A stretch of DNA of 7,118 nucleotides from Mucilaginibacter sp. (lineage in GTDB: Bacteria; Bacteroidota; Bacteroidia; Sphingobacteriales; Sphingobacteriaceae): positions 1-7,118 of the forward strand of contig JACMRC010000039.1 of assembly GCA_014376655.1 (NCBI GenBank), written 5' to 3'. This document shows positions 5,138 through 7,118 of this stretch, in pieces. The notes beneath the pieces are model-generated. The model saw only the letters and a program-made list of their open reading frames with translations. It did no database searches and was not told the origin of the DNA. Made by a program: the position numbers and the translations under genes. How positions within the stretch are numbered: position 1 is the stretch's first letter; every line of letters starts with the position of its first letter.

Positions 5138-6853
5138 TCAGGGGGTTAGGGGGCTCCAATCATCCGTCCTAAACGGCCTTGCTGGCAATCCATCTTTATT
5201 ATATAAGTTTCCCGGCGGATTATCGGCCCAGTTATATCTTACGGCTTCGGGATTGGTAACTCCATCGGCGGTAACTACTATTGTGTTGCCGCTGATGGTA
5301 GCTTTTGCCCAAACAAACTTATGGTCGGCCCCGGCAATGCCGAAACCTTTTATTTCAGTACCATCCGCAGATACTACAACATCGCCAACAAGACTGGCTG
5401 CGGTAAGCCCTTTATGGATCAAGTCAAAGCTGATGATGATCTTATTGCCATCAACCTTCATCGATTTATAGATCGGACCACTTGCTACAACTTTCTCGCC
5501 ATAAACCTGCTTGCGGGCAACTAAGGCCAGGCGGTTTCCGGGAATGAGTTTATTCGTAGGGTGTACATCGCCAACCTCACCAACATCGGTAATTACGGCC
5601 ATGCCGGTATTGGCCAACGCCAATGTTTTTTGCTGACCCTCGCGTACCCACGGCCAGTTATTCTCTGACGGGGTTACCGCCGGTTGCCTAAAGTTTGGTA
5701 ACTGCTCAAACAGGAACGGGAAATCGCCCTGGCCCCATTTGGCGCGCCAATCGCTTATCATCCGCGGGAAAAGGTCCTTGTATTCAACAGCATCGGCAAG
5801 TCGGTCGCCGTTTGTTTCGCCCTGGTACCATATTACACCTTTAATGCCATAGCCTACCAATGGCGCAATTACCCCATTAAAGCAACTTGTGGGCGAGCCG
5901 TAACCACCCAACGGATCAGCTGGAGAAATCGGAGCCGGTCGTGATGGTTTTGGGCGAACAGGCGGTGTTTGATTATTTGCTTTTGCTGCAATAACGTCAG
6001 CATTCCATTTTTTAATTATTTCGTTATAAGCGGTGCCAACTTCGGCGTTCCATATTTTTAAGCTATCGCGATAAGCGGTTTGCCTTGCAGGATAAGTTGC
6101 TGTAGCGGCTTCAAAATTATCAACTAATTTTTGGCGATAATCTACATATTTAGTAAAGGCGGGGCTTTGTGCCAAACCTTCGGCAGTTATCCAGGCCTGC
6201 ACGGGTGTGCCGCCACGGTAGCTGCCTATCATACCTACTGCAACACCTGTAGTTTTACGTACCTGCTGCGCAAAATAATAGCCAATAGCCGAAAACCCAT
6301 GCCATGCAAATTTTGGATTTGCCAACACATCCGGCGAGCAAATTACCCACCTTGCGTTTTGCGACTCGGGCGAAGCCGGCTGCATATCATACAGTGGTTG
6401 TAATGATAATGCCATCGGCACATAAAAAAAGTGGATCTGCTGGTCGGTAGCGTTAGCTATAGCATCTTTGCCATGCTTTTCGGTCTGGATACCAAACTCC
6501 ATGTTTGATTGGCCCGATGCCAGCCATACCTCGCCTATCAAAATATTTTTAAAGTTCAGGGTTTCGGTACCATGGGTCAGTTTCATATCGTAGGGGCCGC
6601 CTGCCTTATACGATGCCATTTTTACGGACCATTTACCGTCGGCACCCGTGATAGCTTTATAGGTTTTACCCATAAAGGTTACTTCTATCTTTTCACCGGC
6701 ATCGGCAAGGCCATAAACAGGTACTTTCATACCGCGCTGTAAAACCATGTTATCGCCAAAAATAGGCGACAAATAAAATTTAGCCGAAGCGATGTTGCTG
6801 CATAGCAGTAAAATAAACGCATACTTAAGCGCAGACAGAAAAGTTGTTTTCAT
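5138..6853 (-). CDS. Sialate O-acetylesterase family protein (secreted SGNH esterase)
   Basis: The 571-residue product has a signal peptide (1-24, ending S-A) and should act in the periplasm or at the surface, removing O-acetyl groups from sugars. Residues 28-105 form the N-terminal beta domain typical of the family (SPIFGDNMVLQR, then DGKWSV). The SGNH catalytic core follows: GQSNM at 114-118 with nucleophile Ser116, the oxyanion glycine in GSYRGG at 210-215, the WYQGETN block at 342-348 with Asn348, and GDVHPTNK at 428-435 supplying Asp429 and His431. The C-terminal beta domain ends in the family signature VRYNWADNPPGNLYNKDGLPARPFRTDDW. All catalytic residues are present. Residues about 236-312 are an insertion, first charged and helical, then proline-rich, before the second half of the core. 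The natural substrate may be acetylated sialic acid, hemicellulose or pectin; the adjoining GH92 gene points to glycoprotein or mannan breakdown. It begins 57 bp after the GH92 stop, with a hairpin between them. Confidence 0.92.
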   Translation of the reverse strand: MKTTFLSALKYAFILLLCSNIASAKFYLSPIFGDNMVLQRGMKVPVYGLADAGEKIEVTFMGKTYKAITGADGKWSVKMASYKAGGPYDMKLTHGTETLNFKNILIGEVWLASGQSNMEFGIQTEKHGKDAIANATDQQIHFFYVPMALSLQPLYDMQPASPESQNARWVICSPDVLANPKFAWHGFSAIGYYFAQQVRKTTGVAVGMIGSYRGGTPVQAWITAEGLAQSPAFTKYVDYRQKLVDNFEAATATYPARQTAYRDSLKIWNAEVGTAYNEIIKKWNADVIAAKANNQTPPVRPKPSRPAPISPADPLGGYGSPTSCFNGVIAPLVGYGIKGVIWYQGETNGDRLADAVEYKDLFPRMISDWRAKWGQGDFPFLFEQLPNFRQPAVTPSENNWPWVREGQQKTLALANTGMAVITDVGEVGDVHPTNKLIPGNRLALVARKQVYGEKVVASGPIYKSMKVDGNKIIISFDLIHKGLTAASLVGDVVVSADGTEIKGFGIAGADHKFVWAKATISGNTIVVTADGVTNPEAVRYNWADNPPGNLYNKDGLPARPFRTDDWSPLTP

Positions 6854-6869
6854 AATTTATGAAGATAAG

Positions 6870-6896
6870 AAAGGCCCCGACATAACCAGGGCCTTT
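6870..6896 (-). terminator. Hairpin with T-rich tail between the GH92 and esterase genes
   Basis: AAAGGCCC (6896-6889 on the minus strand) pairs with GGGCCTTT (6877-6870) over an 11-nt loop. On the minus strand CTTATCTTC follows; on the plus strand the stem is followed by TATAATTTTA. The stem is strong, but neither tail is a pure T run, so partial termination or mRNA-end protection between the two genes is more likely than a full stop. The esterase ATG lies 17 nt downstream of the stem. Confidence 0.55.
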
Positions 6897-6910
6897 TATA
6901 ATTTTACGTT

Positions 6911-7118
6911 TTAGTTATTAGTAGCTGCCGACATTGATGGTGGCGCATCAGCAGGGGCACTACCCCAGCTTTTGTTAGGGCGCGAGCCCATTACCAACGT
7001 TAACCTGCCGCCTCTTATTAGATCATCATTCACCATCCACGCTTTATTTAATGGCTTGCCATTTAACACTGCCGACTGGATATATTTATTTTTTGCCGAC
7101 ACGTTTTTAGCCTTTACA
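6911..7118 (-). CDS. GH92 family alpha-mannosidase, C-terminal end, cut by window edge
   Basis: The frame is open from the right edge to the TAA at 6911-6913 and gives the last 68 residues. The segment NKYIQSAVLNGKPLNKAW, then MVNDDLIRGGRLTLVMGSRPNKSWG, matches the C-terminal beta-sandwich of GH92 enzymes, in which a (K)YIQSATLNGK strand, a GG turn, and an M-G-x-x-PN-x-x-WG end are conserved. GH92 enzymes are calcium-dependent exo-alpha-mannosidases (mostly alpha-1,2, also 1,3 and others) acting on N-glycans or yeast mannan; full proteins are about 700-800 residues. The catalytic part lies outside the window, so activity and linkage cannot be judged. The last residues are an A/P/S-rich tail. 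A GTG at 7100-7102 is inside the gene and is not its start. Confidence 0.85.
   Translation of the reverse strand, partial: VKAKNVSAKNKYIQSAVLNGKPLNKAWMVNDDLIRGGRLTLVMGSRPNKSWGSAPADAPPSMSAATNN

Overview
The window looks like chromosomal DNA of a Bacteroidota member, most likely family Sphingobacteriaceae (Mucilaginibacter/Pedobacter type). The reasons are a SusC-like TonB-dependent receptor, exported glycan and protein-processing enzymes of Bacteroidota type, A/T-rich start regions without strong Shine-Dalgarno sequences, and good matches to the Bacteroidota -7 promoter element TAnnTTTG. The genus is a guess from protein style, not a database result.

Layout, left to right: (1) 1-867, minus strand, the N-terminal 289 residues of a secreted glutaminase-family protein that runs off the left edge; (2) 1065-1520, minus, a small exported protein of unknown function; (3) 1541-1580, a clear intrinsic terminator; (4) 1602-3770, minus, a short SusC-like outer-membrane receptor with its own promoter; (5) 3771-4558, a 788-bp non-coding stretch with an interrupted inverted repeat (3902-4024), a 10-bp-period array of ATCAC words (4044-4156), the left copy of a 40-bp direct repeat (4381-4420), and a palindrome next to a promoter-like box (4459-4481); (6) 4559-5011, plus strand, a VOC (glyoxalase/bleomycin-resistance fold) protein, the only plus-strand gene; (7) 5030-5069, the right copy of the 40-bp repeat; (8) 5138-6853, minus, a secreted SGNH esterase of the sialate O-acetylesterase family; (9) 6870-6896, a hairpin with a T-rich tail; (10) 6911-7118, minus, the C-terminus of a GH92 alpha-mannosidase that runs off the right edge.

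The GH92 mannosidase and the esterase lie head to tail and fit a glycan-degrading locus that removes alpha-mannose and O-acetyl groups from host, fungal or plant glycoconjugates. The receptor would sit in the outer membrane, but no SusD partner is visible. The glutaminase-family protein would be exported and could contribute to nitrogen acquisition. The VOC gene interrupts this all-minus arrangement and is bracketed by 40-bp direct repeats that match at 34 of 40 positions, so the unit 4381-5069 looks like an inserted cassette. No mobile-element recombinase is present in the window. The most unusual material is in the non-coding segment 3771-4558 and the repeats around the VOC gene.
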